Position numbers and translations under genes: made by a program
The notes under the pieces: generated by a model
What the model saw: only the letters and a program-made list of their open reading frames with translations
What the model was told of the DNA's origin: nothing
Databases searched by the model: none
Part shown: piece by piece, positions 7,497 through 15,530 of the stretch
Layout of the letters: every line of letters begins with the position of its first letter
How positions within the stretch are numbered: position 1 is the stretch's first letter
NCBI RefSeq assembly: GCF_024343775.1
Contig: NZ_RJUF01000180.1
Location: 141,827-205,826, forward strand
DNA: 64,000 bases
Direction: 5' to 3'
Source of the DNA: Lacihabitans soyangensis
GTDB lineage: Bacteria; Bacteroidota; Bacteroidia; Cytophagales; Spirosomataceae

Positions 7497-7617
7497 GTTC
7501 GGTTGGTCACCGCTTACCCATTATTGCTTACGCAAAAACAGACAGGGACTCGCACCCCATGCCAACCGAACAGTTTCTTTCGGTTGCGTAAGCCAATAAA
7601 TAATGAGTAAGCACCAC
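7497..7617 (-). ncRNA. Multi-arm inverted repeat, possible structured RNA
   Basis: Two long imperfect arms (7512-7535 and 7584-7612, with CTTACGCAA/TTGCGTAAG perfect) enclose a hairpin of 8 bp near 7564-7587 and a second hairpin whose minus-strand loop TGCGAGT on a 5-bp wobble-containing stem resembles a tRNA T-arm. A further perfect 10-bp pair is GTTCGGTTGG (7497-7506) with CCAACCGAAC (7562-7571), so alternative folds are possible. It lies directly upstream of the 71-aa gene. Whether it is transcribed as an RNA, a leader switch or only a DNA structure is unknown. Confidence 0.35.
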
Positions 7618-7629
7618 AAATATAGTAAA

Positions 7630-7731
7630 GACGCAATGCATTGCGTCTCACAGCAGCAATAAAATCATAAAGACGCAATGCTTTGCGTCTCACAGCATCA
7701 ATAAAATCATAAAGACGCAATGCATTGCGTC
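7630..7731. repeat. Three tandem palindromes, 42-bp period (family A)
   Basis: GACGCAATGCATTGCGTC at 7630 and 7714 and GACGCAATGCTTTGCGTC at 7672, spaced exactly 42 bases with nearly identical spacers. A 75-codon frame crosses it but only reflects the repeat. Confidence 0.9.
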
Positions 7732-7741
7732 TCTTAGGCAC

Positions 7742-7774
7742 AAAAAAAAGCCCGAGACATCGCCCCGAGCTTTT
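7742..7774 (-). terminator. Probable terminator after a head-gene unit
   Basis: A stem of AAAAGC/GCTTTT with GC-rich interior; on the minus strand it ends in a T-run. It lies just after the stop of the 133-aa gene at 7799. A sequence of like design occurs at 19155-19190. Confidence 0.5.
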
Positions 7775-7798
7775 CCAACTAATCTAAAAAATTCAATA

Positions 7799-8200
7799 TT
7801 ACTTTTTCACTTCAGCAGGCTCCCCTGCATCCTTGACAAGAGCCTTAAATCCAGCCAATTCATTCTGGAGTGCCGCTATGGTCTCGCTCATCGTATCTGC
7901 AGACTTCTGCAAACCCTCATAAGCCTCTTTTACAGTTGCAAGCTCCGCACTTACTGCAGTTAGCTCTTCCTGCTTTTTTTCAGCTTCTCCAGCTATTCTT
8001 AGCACCTGCTGTTCAGCTTTTTCTTTAGCCTCTATGGCCTCCTGTAGTTCCATCTGGATATCCTCCAAATTCGATGCTGCAGTATCGTCCTGCTCTTCAT
8101 CCGAGGTACCACCTGTCAAAGCCGCATTCTCTTCCACAAAAGCATCCAACTCCGCCTGAGCAGCTGCCTTAATTCTCTCCTCTCTAGTCTGTTTCATCAT
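7799..8200 (-). CDS. Coiled-coil phage protein, 133 aa
   Basis: Acidic protein with a long heptad-rich segment (residues about 45-125, for example EAIEAKEKAEQQVLRIAGEA). The length, charge and position after the capsid genes suggest a scaffold, tail-assembly or adaptor role, but no family is recognised. Two adjacent Met codons are possible starts. It abuts the 72-aa gene. Confidence 0.55.
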   Translation of the reverse strand: MMKQTREERIKAAAQAELDAFVEENAALTGGTSDEEQDDTAASNLEDIQMELQEAIEAKEKAEQQVLRIAGEAEKKQEELTAVSAELATVKEAYEGLQKSADTMSETIAALQNELAGFKALVKDAGEPAEVKK

Positions 8201-8418
8201 TATGCAGTTTGAGAGTCGTTATTAGTTCCAGTCAATCGAGCTGTTTTTTGAGTTTTTTCTTGAACTTCCTCAAAAAACGGACTTTTGGCAGCTATAGCAG
8301 CTTTAGCCATATCGTCAGTCAACACTTCCGCATCAAGCGGCACCAGGCCGAATCCTGGTATAATAGCACCCGCATTTTTGTGCGAGTCTTCGTCTACTAT
8401 TCTATAGTTTTTAAGCAT
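8200..8418 (-). CDS. Hypothetical phage protein, 72 aa
   Basis: Short protein (MLKNYRIVDEDSHKNAGAII) that ends polar and Thr/Asn-rich. It shares its end with the start of the 133-aa gene and begins 10 bases after the preceding 186-aa gene, so it belongs to the structural operon. No family recognised. Confidence 0.55.
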   Translation of the reverse strand: MLKNYRIVDEDSHKNAGAIIPGFGLVPLDAEVLTDDMAKAAIAAKSPFFEEVQEKTQKTARLTGTNNDSQTA

Positions 8419-8428
8419 AAAATTAAAA

Positions 8429-8989
8429 TTAAGCAGGAAGCGGCACCAAGTTTGGCGACAACGTAGCCAGTAGTGAGCTCTGCAATGTTACAAGTCCAAA
8501 CGTCAAACCATCCACCTCTGCTTTCAGAGTATAACCACGCTTATCGTTACCCTTTTTGCCAAGAGCAAACGACTTCTTCAAGAAACCAGGATCATCAGTA
8601 CTAAACACAAGAATGTACTCACCATCCTTATCTTCAATCAGAAACAACGCACCGGCATTGATGTACTTCCTCATCTCAGCTCTCAGTGCCTTGCTCTTAC
8701 CAGCCATCATAAACTCTATCATGTGCTTATAAGACTGAAAACTAGGGTCTCCGCTATCATCTATCTTATAGTCAAGCGTTCCGTCAGGAAACAAATACTG
8801 CGACCACTTCTTAGTAGCCACCAAAGTAGGCAACGCCGTCAGCTCCGTTCCATCTGCATTAAAATGCTCAGGCAAAGGATAATTACCGACAACATCTTTG
8901 GCAAGTATCGCAAACAAATTACGACCACCGCCAGGGTTAGCTTGCTGGAAACATTGTCCATCCACAGCACCCAAACTCAATACAGGCAT
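8429..8989 (-). CDS. Putative virion structural protein
   Basis: A 186-aa, mostly beta-strand protein lying directly downstream of the capsid gene. The segment GYTLKAEVDGLTFGLVTLQSS resembles the edge strands of tail-tube or head-decoration proteins. It is the right size for a tail tube or decoration protein, but neither can be confirmed by eye. Confidence 0.45.
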   Translation of the reverse strand: MPVLSLGAVDGQCFQQANPGGGRNLFAILAKDVVGNYPLPEHFNADGTELTALPTLVATKKWSQYLFPDGTLDYKIDDSGDPSFQSYKHMIEFMMAGKSKALRAEMRKYINAGALFLIEDKDGEYILVFSTDDPGFLKKSFALGKKGNDKRGYTLKAEVDGLTFGLVTLQSSLLATLSPNLVPLPA

Positions 8990-9026
8990 ATTATTAAAGA
9001 TTTAAAATTCAAAAAAAACAAACGTA

Positions 9027-9048
9027 GAGCCGCAATGCTTTGCGGCTC
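9027..9048. repeat. Palindromic repeat (family A)
   Basis: A near-perfect palindrome GAGCCGCAATGC/TTTGCGGCTC in the gap downstream of the capsid gene. It could form a strong mRNA hairpin and limit readthrough or stabilise the capsid message. Confidence 0.8.
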
Positions 9049-9063
9049 TCACACCAAAGGCTA

Positions 9064-10059
9064 TCAAACCCCGTCGTTAGTCCAAACGTGCTTACCATTA
9101 CCAAAACCGGCACCAGCTTGAGCATCAACAACAGCCGCTATTGACCTTTCCTTTATATCACGCACAATCTCCAATTCAGCCATACTTGAGCTATCATATA
9201 GCCTAGCCAAGTTTTTCCTTGTCGTAAATATTGGACGATTAAAACCATCAAGACCAGGCTCCACCATAAACTCTATACTTGTACCGTCTATTTTCGGCTT
9301 TTTCTGACCAAGGTTATAAGGCAAAGTTCCGTATCTAGTACGGTAATCGTCTTCATAGGCCTTCTTCGCAGTTCTTGAAACTAAACAAACCACTTTGCTA
9401 AGCATCTTTGTTGGAATACCCGCCACTATGGTTTCAAAAACATTCACACCAGAAGTAGCACTCAAAACAGCTGTATCTACAACATTACTTGCAGGTATTT
9501 CTCCAGACGTAATAGCCGCTAGCAATTGGTGTCTATAGCCATTAAATAACTGCAAGAAATTAGTTCCTTGAGGATTATGCACGGCCATCCAGTATGCAAG
9601 TCTCAATTCTTCCTTAGCCATTAAAGCCAATTCATCCAACAAAAACTGACCAAACGGAATCTCATCAGCTTTAATAGCCTTTCTCTGGATTGCGTTCAAA
9701 TATGATTTCTTTAACAAAATCAAATCGGCTTGGCTCCATTCAAAGTTTTGCGAAATATGTTCTACCCTTGCAGACTTTGGCTTCAAAACAACAGCATCTG
9801 GTGTAGGGTTAAAAACCTTTCCAGTAGCTGTTTTTTTGCCGCCAGGTTGCCATGCACCGGTAGCCCATACATTAGTAAAAATCACCTCATTAGGGGTGTC
9901 AAATTCAGCACAATAATCCGCCATAGACGGAATTGAATTCTCCGGATCACTATCATTTTCACCCAGGTTGTATACCTCAGTAAAAAAATGATCCTTCTTG
10001 TCAGTAGCAACATCCTGCAGCTCAGCTGATATGTCACTAAGTTTAATTGAAGTCGGCAT
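9064..10059 (-). CDS. Probable major capsid protein
   Basis: A 331-aa protein with length, composition and context of an HK97-fold capsid protein: an acidic helical N-terminus, a glycine-rich loop (WQPGGKKTATG), a long central helix (FGQFLLDELALMAKEELRLA) and a C-terminal strand-rich part ending in ERSIAAVVDAQAG. It lies downstream of the S49 protease and the acidic scaffold-like protein, the classical head-gene order. Assignment rests mainly on order and size. Confidence 0.65.
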   Translation of the reverse strand: MPTSIKLSDISAELQDVATDKKDHFFTEVYNLGENDSDPENSIPSMADYCAEFDTPNEVIFTNVWATGAWQPGGKKTATGKVFNPTPDAVVLKPKSARVEHISQNFEWSQADLILLKKSYLNAIQRKAIKADEIPFGQFLLDELALMAKEELRLAYWMAVHNPQGTNFLQLFNGYRHQLLAAITSGEIPASNVVDTAVLSATSGVNVFETIVAGIPTKMLSKVVCLVSRTAKKAYEDDYRTRYGTLPYNLGQKKPKIDGTSIEFMVEPGLDGFNRPIFTTRKNLARLYDSSSMAELEIVRDIKERSIAAVVDAQAGAGFGNGKHVWTNDGV

Positions 10060-10090
10060 TCGCTTTAATACAATTTAAATTTTTCAAAAA

Positions 10091-10528
10091 TTACTTACCT
10101 GCCCTCTTAGCCTCCAAAGCCTCAGCCTCTTTCGTCACTGAACTTTTGTGTCTAGTCTTGGTCTTTTGCTCCTGATTGGCATCCTGAGCCACATTTTTCA
10201 CACCAACGCTCTTCACATTGTTGTACCACGTAAACAACTGTCTGGTTTCGGCCAAAAAATCCGCTCTAGCTGCAGGAGTAGCACCAAACTTCTTAAGTTC
10301 GGCTTCAGCAGCAAGCAAGGCATTGTACCTTTCAGTACTTATTCCGGCACTCGGCTTCTGAGCATCCTCATGAGTATCTTCAGAAGTCTCTTCTTCAGAT
10401 TCCTCTTCATCATTCTCATCAGCATCCGCAGACTCCCCCACTGGGGGCTGGGGGGCTCCTGAGTCATCCGTGGCATCTTCAGTAGCCTGCCCTTTCGGTT
10501 TAAAAAAACTAGCTAACGTTTTAAACAT
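10091..10528 (-). CDS. Acidic scaffold-like head assembly protein
   Basis: A 145-aa protein with a very acidic middle (DENDEEESEEETSEDTHED) and a basic helical C-terminus (RHKSSVTKEAEALEAKRAGK). This charge pattern, and position between protease and capsid genes, fit an internal scaffold. Residues GAPQPPVGES are encoded by a family C repeat (10433-10457), the same peptide seen in the glycosyltransferase. Confidence 0.5.
   Translation of the reverse strand: MFKTLASFFKPKGQATEDATDDSGAPQPPVGESADADENDEEESEEETSEDTHEDAQKPSAGISTERYNALLAAEAELKKFGATPAARADFLAETRQLFTWYNNVKSVGVKNVAQDANQEQKTKTRHKSSVTKEAEALEAKRAGK
10433..10457. repeat. G/C-block repeat in frame (family C)
   Basis: CTCCCCCACTGGGGGCTGGG and flanks, read as APQPPVGE in the acidic head protein. 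Confidence 0.8.
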
Positions 10529-10567
10529 GTTATAAAAAAATTAAATTAAAAAATCACATCAAGTAAA

Positions 10568-10585
10568 GCCGCAATGCTTTGCGGC
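10568..10585. repeat. Palindromic repeat (family A)
   Basis: GCCGCAATGCTTTGCGGC between the protease and the scaffold-like gene. Confidence 0.8.
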
Positions 10586-10595
10586 TCACACAAAA

Positions 10596-11501
10596 TCAAG
10601 CACTCTTGCTCGCCAACAAATCCGCCCTATAGACAGCATCGCCCAGGTATCCTATACTATCCGCCATACCTTTCTTAATAGCCTCCTTTCCGAAGTACAT
10701 TTTACCCGTAAAAACATCGTCAGATATACCTGGTCTACCAGCTTTCACATTCTTTATAAAAGTGCCTCTAACTACATTCAGCTCAGCCTTCACAGTACTA
10801 AGCAACTCCGCCGATAGCGGCTCAATACTATTATAAAGAGCCTTATCCTCAGAGCCATCCGACCTGATGATATTAATCTTGTAGCCCTCTTTTTCGTAGA
10901 ACTTCGAAGCATCCACATGCATGCTCAGTACACCTATACTGCCCACTTCGCTAGTGGTTTCACTTTCCATAATGATTTCACGGCACTGGCTAGCTACCCA
11001 ATAATGAGCACTCGCAGCCATACCGGCCACATACGCCACTACAGGTTTTCTCGAGTTTTTCACCACAGCACCCAGCATCTCAGTACCGTCCACTTCACCA
11101 CCAGGGCCATTCATTTCCAGCACTATCGAGCTTACGTAGTCCATGCTATTGGCCTCCATAATCCAGCTCGCAAAATCCTCGCTTCCATAGCTACACATTC
11201 CGCCATAACGGGTCATGGTGCCTATCATAGGTATAATGGCCACTCCACCACCTTTAGCCTGAGACAAATCCCACGGTTTCCATTTCCCATCAGCTCCTAT
11301 ATGGCTTGCAACAGGTGACTGAGCGGAGCCGAAGTTACTAGGTGCCAAATACGGCCCATGCTTCGCTTTTTGCTCATCCCAAGCCGCCTTCATCTCAGCC
11401 ATTGAGCCGCCTTGGCTAAGTTTCCTTAGCATAAGAGCGGCCTGGACCTCGTTAAAACGAGGCTCCAAAGCCCAAGTTTTTGAAATTAATTGCTCTATCA
11501 T
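10596..11501 (-). CDS. S49-family head maturation protease
   Basis: A 301-aa SppA/protein C-type serine protease that should cleave scaffold and capsid proteins during head assembly. Seen: VAIIPMIGTMTRYGGM, the GPGGEVDGTE oxyanion-loop motif, GMAASAHYWVAS with the candidate catalytic Ser, and TSEVGSIGVLSMHVDASK leading to the general-base Lys region. Cytoplasmic, no signal peptide. NFGSAQSPVA near residue 60 comes from a family B repeat (11317-11335). A late-promoter-like motif lies 33 bases upstream of the start, so this gene probably opens the head operon. Confidence 0.85.
   Translation of the reverse strand: MIEQLISKTWALEPRFNEVQAALMLRKLSQGGSMAEMKAAWDEQKAKHGPYLAPSNFGSAQSPVASHIGADGKWKPWDLSQAKGGGVAIIPMIGTMTRYGGMCSYGSEDFASWIMEANSMDYVSSIVLEMNGPGGEVDGTEMLGAVVKNSRKPVVAYVAGMAASAHYWVASQCREIIMESETTSEVGSIGVLSMHVDASKFYEKEGYKINIIRSDGSEDKALYNSIEPLSAELLSTVKAELNVVRGTFIKNVKAGRPGISDDVFTGKMYFGKEAIKKGMADSIGYLGDAVYRADLLASKSA
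11317..11335. repeat. Short repeat in frame (family B)
   Basis: CTGAGCGGAGCCGAAG variant inside the protease gene, read as GSAQS in the N-terminal region, before the catalytic domain. Confidence 0.7.
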
Positions 11502-11533
11502 AAACCAAGATTACAATACACATTCACCTCTCA

Positions 11534-11543
11534 ATAGGACAGG
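11534..11543 (-). promoter_or_regulatory. Candidate phage late-promoter motif, copy 3
   Basis: CCTGTCCTAT on the minus strand, between a strong terminator and the S49 protease start, which is where a head-operon promoter is expected. Confidence 0.5.
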
Positions 11544-11548
11544 AATAA

Positions 11549-11590
11549 TAAAAAAAGTGCGAGACCCTATAAGAATCTCGCACTTTTTTA
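11549..11590. terminator. Strong bidirectional terminator
   Basis: A 14-bp perfect stem AAAAAAGTGCGAGA/TCTCGCACTTTTTT with an 11-base loop, flanked by A- and T-runs. It closes the gene for the exported 97-aa protein. Confidence 0.85.
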
Positions 11591-11609
11591 GCTTTTGTAA
11601 TCAACGCCC

Positions 11610-11903
11610 TCAATCACATAAACCAGGGTCTATATGCAGGCTAACAAATTCTTGATCAACTCCATTAGGCTCAGCAAAAGCCTCATTTTTACCTAAAGAG
11701 TCACTAAAGATACCAATGGTATCAGTAAGGTAAGCAGGCATCTCTACAACAGTAGAAACCGTATTTCCAGCCACAATCTTGCAACTGTCCACACTTGCCA
11801 CTTTTACCTTCAAACCATCATCTACCTTTATCAGACCCTCAGCTTGAGTAATACCAACAAAGCTAAACAGCCCCATTAAGCACATTACAATAAACTTTTT
11901 CAT
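11610..11903 (-). CDS. Small exported protein in prophage (possible moron)
   Basis: A 97-aa protein with a clear Sec signal peptide: MKKFIVMCLMGLFSFVGITQA, cleavage probably after QA. Mature part is short, acidic, with two Cys (SCKIVAG and GLCD) that could pair. It has its own promoter-like motif (11964-11973) and its own strong terminator (11549-11590), so it is an independent unit set into the virion genes, as lysogenic-conversion genes are. It could be a superinfection-exclusion or envelope protein; no family is recognised. Confidence 0.65.
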   Translation of the reverse strand: MKKFIVMCLMGLFSFVGITQAEGLIKVDDGLKVKVASVDSCKIVAGNTVSTVVEMPAYLTDTIGIFSDSLGKNEAFAEPNGVDQEFVSLHIDPGLCD

Positions 11904-11963
11904 GATAAATAAATTAGATAAATTTTACAATGAACCAAACCTACACTATCTATTTACAACATT

Positions 11964-11973
11964 ATAGGACAGC
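11964..11973 (-). promoter_or_regulatory. Candidate phage late-promoter motif, copy 4
   Basis: GCTGTCCTAT on the minus strand, 61 bases upstream of the exported 97-aa protein gene. Confidence 0.45.
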
Positions 11974-11978
11974 ACAAA

Positions 11979-13370
11979 TCACACAACATAACCATACGCT
12001 TTTGCGATATTTCTGCCAGTAGTGCTTTTAACAATGCTAATTGCCTCTAAAGCAGAAAGATTTATACTAGTTCCATTTACAGGATTAATTGTCGCACCTG
12101 TTGTTGTCGTGTTCACAATAATAATCTGCCTATTTTGAGGGTAATTAGTTAAGTTTACGGTCTTTGCTCCTGCAAACGTAAGTTCTACCATCATTGGTCT
12201 AGGGTCGTTCGCATCTTCCTCTACTGTTACACTTGCAGTGTTCCGGACTTGAATGTTGAAGCTGCTTAATTGATTTTCAGCCTGACCAACCACAACCTTA
12301 CCCACCGAATTTATCATCAAAGACCTATCAGCTCCTACCGATGCCTTCGCACTAGCATTATTTAAGTCAGCAAACCTCAGAGGGCTAGCAGTACCCAGTA
12401 CTAGTGCATAGTCAAAATTCCCAGGTACATGCTGTGTCTTCAGTGCCATTCCTGTACCAACTATCATCACTGACCCCGAAAAATCCACCGTCGGGTAGCT
12501 ATTCAGGCCAAAACTCACCGTATTTATGATGTGAGTATAAAAATTATACCCACCTCCAGTAGTACTCCACTTTATGCCCGTGTATGCTCCTGTGTTAAGT
12601 ACCACAGACTCCGTATGGTTACCTATCCACACACTCGCAGCTCCATTGCCATTATTATGAAACACCTGCTGGTTATTAGACCCAAAATTCACCGTCAATC
12701 CTCCCTGAAAATTCACAAATGCGGCTCCAGACATACCAATAAACCGCAAAGCCGCAGCCGCAAGCGTCACCTCCAGCTGTCCACATGCCAAGCTACTTTG
12801 GCTTGTTAGATATATACTCTGCTGTCCATTCTGCACAATATTACACCTATATATATTAGCAGCTGTGTTTATAAAGCTCAACCGGCCATTAGCCGTAAAA
12901 CTTATAAAAGCCGTGCCAATAGCTGAATTAGTTGAACCACCAAAATAAAACTCCCCTTTATGAAACATAATCAGCGAAGTATCAATCACCCAAGGGTCGT
13001 TCGCCGTCGTTCCTAGCAGGTAAATTCTTACATTCTGAATATTCAGCTTATTTACATAATCCCAGCACTTCTCCACGCTCTGAAACCAGTTCTGGTTATT
13101 CAGCGAGCCCGCCAAATACTGTTCATCCGTCAAATTATCACTCCCCAGCGTCCTATGACAGTACAACGTCGTCAGCACATAATTCCGCCCGTTCGGTGCA
13201 TTCAGCACAGCAGAGCCAGTTATACCCACAAAACTACTATACAGCTTCTTAAACTCACCCACTATCAGTTTCAGTATACTCTTCGTAATACCCTCGCTAC
13301 CAGCCACTCCACGCCTAGGTGTATTATCAATGATGTTGTTCACACCAGCTTCAAACTCATCTGCAGTCAT
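11979..13370 (-). CDS. Tail fibre/tailspike-like protein, 463 aa
   Basis: After a helical N-terminus (residues 1-50), the protein is a long run of short beta strands rich in N, G, S and T (for example ITGSAVLNAPNGRNYVL, FTANGRLSFINTAANIYRC), as in beta-helix or beta-prism fibres. The N-terminal segment DNTPRRGVAGSEGITKSILK is a common opening of Bacteroidota phage fibre proteins. Likely virion surface protein for host contact. No enzyme motif seen. Confidence 0.55.
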   Translation of the reverse strand: MTADEFEAGVNNIIDNTPRRGVAGSEGITKSILKLIVGEFKKLYSSFVGITGSAVLNAPNGRNYVLTTLYCHRTLGSDNLTDEQYLAGSLNNQNWFQSVEKCWDYVNKLNIQNVRIYLLGTTANDPWVIDTSLIMFHKGEFYFGGSTNSAIGTAFISFTANGRLSFINTAANIYRCNIVQNGQQSIYLTSQSSLACGQLEVTLAAAALRFIGMSGAAFVNFQGGLTVNFGSNNQQVFHNNGNGAASVWIGNHTESVVLNTGAYTGIKWSTTGGGYNFYTHIINTVSFGLNSYPTVDFSGSVMIVGTGMALKTQHVPGNFDYALVLGTASPLRFADLNNASAKASVGADRSLMINSVGKVVVGQAENQLSSFNIQVRNTASVTVEEDANDPRPMMVELTFAGAKTVNLTNYPQNRQIIIVNTTTTGATINPVNGTSINLSALEAISIVKSTTGRNIAKAYGYVV

Positions 13371-13381
13371 CTTATTATTAT

Positions 13382-13900
13382 TTAACTATTAAAATCCTCA
13401 CTAAAATCAAAACCAAAATCCGTACTCTCAAAAACCACCGCCACGTCCGAAGACCGCAACGCCACCGCACCTTCTCTACACACACCAGCCACATTCATCA
13501 CATAGCCAGTCTTATCACCTACTTGCTTTCTGTGTATCACATCCAGTCCGGTCACATCATCACCTATAAGCCATGCATTCTCATTCCCATCACGAAAAAA
13601 ACACACTACTTTAGCATTCCTATTTGCTTTCAGCCAAGCGTTCACATCAGCTCTCAGTATAGGCATCTCACAGTCTATTGCACAGCTATACGCATGTCCA
13701 TTATCAGTCAGTTCCTCGTTTTCAGTATAAAAACAAGTATTCTGGGCAAACACCATCTTCGTCACCTCAGCATTCAGCTTCACCACAAAGCCGTTCACAC
13801 TCAGCACGTCAGCCTGTTTCACCAGCCACAGCTCCTTCACCATACGGCCATTGGTCATTCCCTGCCAATCGCCCAGTTCACCAACATTCACATACATCAT
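13382..13900 (-). CDS. Hypothetical phage structural protein, 172 aa
   Basis: The start is MMYVNVGELGDWQGM. Mixed alpha/beta protein (KVVCFFRDGNENAWLIGDD in the middle), no recognised family. It precedes the 463-aa fibre gene by 11 bases and is probably in the same operon. A one-mismatch copy of the late-promoter motif lies at 14126-14134. Confidence 0.5.
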   Translation of the reverse strand: MMYVNVGELGDWQGMTNGRMVKELWLVKQADVLSVNGFVVKLNAEVTKMVFAQNTCFYTENEELTDNGHAYSCAIDCEMPILRADVNAWLKANRNAKVVCFFRDGNENAWLIGDDVTGLDVIHRKQVGDKTGYVMNVAGVCREGAVALRSSDVAVVFESTDFGFDFSEDFNS

Positions 13901-13937
13901 AATCCAAACCTATACATATATATACATATCCAATAGT

Positions 13938-14158
13938 ACAGCCGCAATTCAGCACTTTCTCAGCCTGAGCCTGTCGAAGGCACGCAATCCAAGTTCTCCA
14001 TCACTGGTGGCTGAGCGAAGCCGAAGCCAGCGGAGCCGAAGTGAATAAAGAACCCGTCCTACAAGCCCTCCAAAAACATCCAAATCCAAGACAACTTTAA
14101 CATGCATAAGACCAAAAAAAAAGAAATAAGACAGTACAGCCGCAATGCATTGCGGCTA
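13938..14158. repeat. Cluster of short repeats, no gene
   Basis: The gap upstream of the 172-aa gene contains half a family A palindrome (13938-13950), a family B copy (13963-13981), a degenerate double family B copy (about 14008-14041) and a full family A palindrome (14138-14157). No coding sequence is supported. Confidence 0.75.
14126..14134 (-). promoter_or_regulatory. Late-promoter-like motif with one mismatch
   Basis: CTGTCTTAT on the minus strand, compared with CTGTCCTAT elsewhere; upstream of the 172-aa gene. Confidence 0.3.
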
Positions 14159-14182
14159 TTTGTACAACCGCAATGAATAATA

Positions 14183-14833
14183 CTATTTCCCCTTTTGGGG
14201 GTTAGGGGGCTGCACAAACCTAAAACTCTTCCTCGGCAAACCCGTCGCCTCTATCGGGTCCTTCATCTCATTATTCTCCCGTTGGATGATCTTATCTAGG
14301 TTATCTCTAGTCAGCGTGTCTTCAGCAAAATCAAACAGCTGATGCATGATAATAGCCGAGTTCCGGCTACTATTAAAATAGCACCGGCAGCCATGCGAAA
14401 ACCCCTTCGCATAAATCCTCGCATAACTTTCCAGAGCCTTTCCAATCTGCTCTAGCATATCTGGCATAATCACACCACGCTCAAACTTTCCACCTACCAA
14501 AAACCTCAACTCCACACAATCCTCGGGCATCTCTATCTCCAGCTCATTAGCCTTCGCTCCTTTTTTCTTTCCTGGTGGCAGTCCATCATCATCCGTCGGA
14601 TTATTCAGGTCTTCCACAATCTCATTCAGCATAATTTGCCTTTCATCATCCTCCAGTTCATACAGCAGTTGGCCCCGCCATTTGAAATTCAAATTCAGAT
14701 ACGCCTTCCTAAGCACAGCCAGCAGAAAAATCTGTCCGATATCCGTATTAGCCCTTATCGGTATCGGCTCTTTACCATAATGTTTCAAAAGGAGATGCCG
14801 CACATACGGCTTTACAGGGATCGGCAGAAGCAT
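14183..14833 (-). CDS. Hypothetical phage protein, 216 aa
   Basis: Basic N-terminal helix-rich part (residues 1-60, LLPIPVKPYVRHLLLKHYG), a polar middle with GLPPGKKKGAK, and a C-terminal helical part. The last residues VQPPNPQKGK are encoded by a family C repeat (14187-14212) running into the stop codon, so the gene end has probably been altered by the repeat. Two direct-repeat operator boxes like those of the repressor lie just upstream (14864-14895), so it may be a regulator or regulated gene. Function unknown. Confidence 0.55.
   Translation of the reverse strand: MLLPIPVKPYVRHLLLKHYGKEPIPIRANTDIGQIFLLAVLRKAYLNLNFKWRGQLLYELEDDERQIMLNEIVEDLNNPTDDDGLPPGKKKGAKANELEIEMPEDCVELRFLVGGKFERGVIMPDMLEQIGKALESYARIYAKGFSHGCRCYFNSSRNSAIIMHQLFDFAEDTLTRDNLDKIIQRENNEMKDPIEATGLPRKSFRFVQPPNPQKGK
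14187..14212. repeat. G/C-block repeat forming a gene end (family C)
   Basis: TTCCCCTTTTGGGGGTTAGG and following bases. Encodes the C-terminal PPNPQKGK of the 216-aa protein. Confidence 0.75.
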
Positions 14834-14863
14834 AATTTCATTTTAGATAGTTTCCCAAAACTA

Positions 14864-14895
14864 TCAAATAAAGTGATAATTATCAAACAAAATAA
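14864..14895. promoter_or_regulatory. Distal operator pair matching the repressor boxes
   Basis: TCAAATAAAGTGA (14864-14876) and TCAAACAAAATAA (14883-14895), 19 bases apart start to start. The same two boxes with the same 19-base spacing occur at 25540 and 25559 beside the repressor gene. They lie 31 bases upstream of the 216-aa gene, so that gene is probably under the same control. Confidence 0.6.
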
Positions 14896-15494
14896 CATTT
14901 CGTACAGTCGCCATGCTTGGCGACTCTTGTATCTAAACAACTCCAAAGCCAGCTATTTGCACAATTCCAATATCACACCTCACTACAGCCAAATTGCAGT
15001 GCCGCTAAAAACCAACCACCAATCTACCCAAACTCGTAATAAACCGTAATTTTGTAATAAACACACAATTAATTGATTATAAGCATCTAACAACTATACA
15101 CCGACCAAATCAAACCTGAAAGAACCCTCCGAAATTCTGTAAGAATGTAATAATCAGTCTATAGTAGAAACCAACTACCCTCTATTATTACTAATTTTTG
15201 TAATTTCTTACTAAAAAATACAAAAAATAAATAGATTTTGTAATACACAATACTCTCAAATACAGACACTTAAACCCAAACACACTAAAACATTACATTC
15301 TTACAAAAAAAACGAAGTTACTAACTGGAAAGGTAAGGAAAACCAAAAGCCACCGCCCGTGCCGCCTTACGAAATTGCACAAATCGGAGAAAATCGGAAC
15401 CATTCTGTAATTTACCATCAACACCGTACAGCCGCAATGCTTAGCGTCTAATACACTAGCCAAGCAGAACCAAACCAATCTCCCCATTTGGCCA
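14896..15494. other. Gene-free phage region with TGTAAT boxes
   Basis: No supported gene. It contains a family A palindrome (AGTCGCCATGCTTGGCGACT, 14906-14925), a degenerate one (15430-15449) and several TGTAAT/ATTACA words in AT-rich DNA between about 15046 and 15410. A 73-codon minus-strand frame crosses it but has poor composition and includes the repeat. It could be a control region or an origin. Confidence 0.5.
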
Positions 15495-15525
15495 AAAAAA
15501 AGAGCCAGCATCACTGCCAGCTCTC
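15494..15525 (-). terminator. Probable terminator after the 659-aa gene
   Basis: On the minus strand GAGCTGGC/GCTGGCTC (two G-U pairs) is followed by a run of T. It lies about 70 bases after the stop of the 659-aa fibre protein gene. Confidence 0.6.
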
Positions 15526-15530
15526 AGTAC

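Noticed and set aside
7630..7731. Possible CRISPR array (42-bp period)
   Set aside because: Only three units, the spacers are almost identical and the repeats are perfect palindromes; no cas genes nearby.
7514..7741. 75-codon frame with near-repeated peptide ALRLYDFI
   Set aside because: It is a translation of three tandem family A palindromes and the inverted-repeat element, not a gene.
15293..15514. 73-codon minus-strand frame with hydrophobic protein
   Set aside because: Unusual composition, crosses a repeat and the terminator region, and has no start context.
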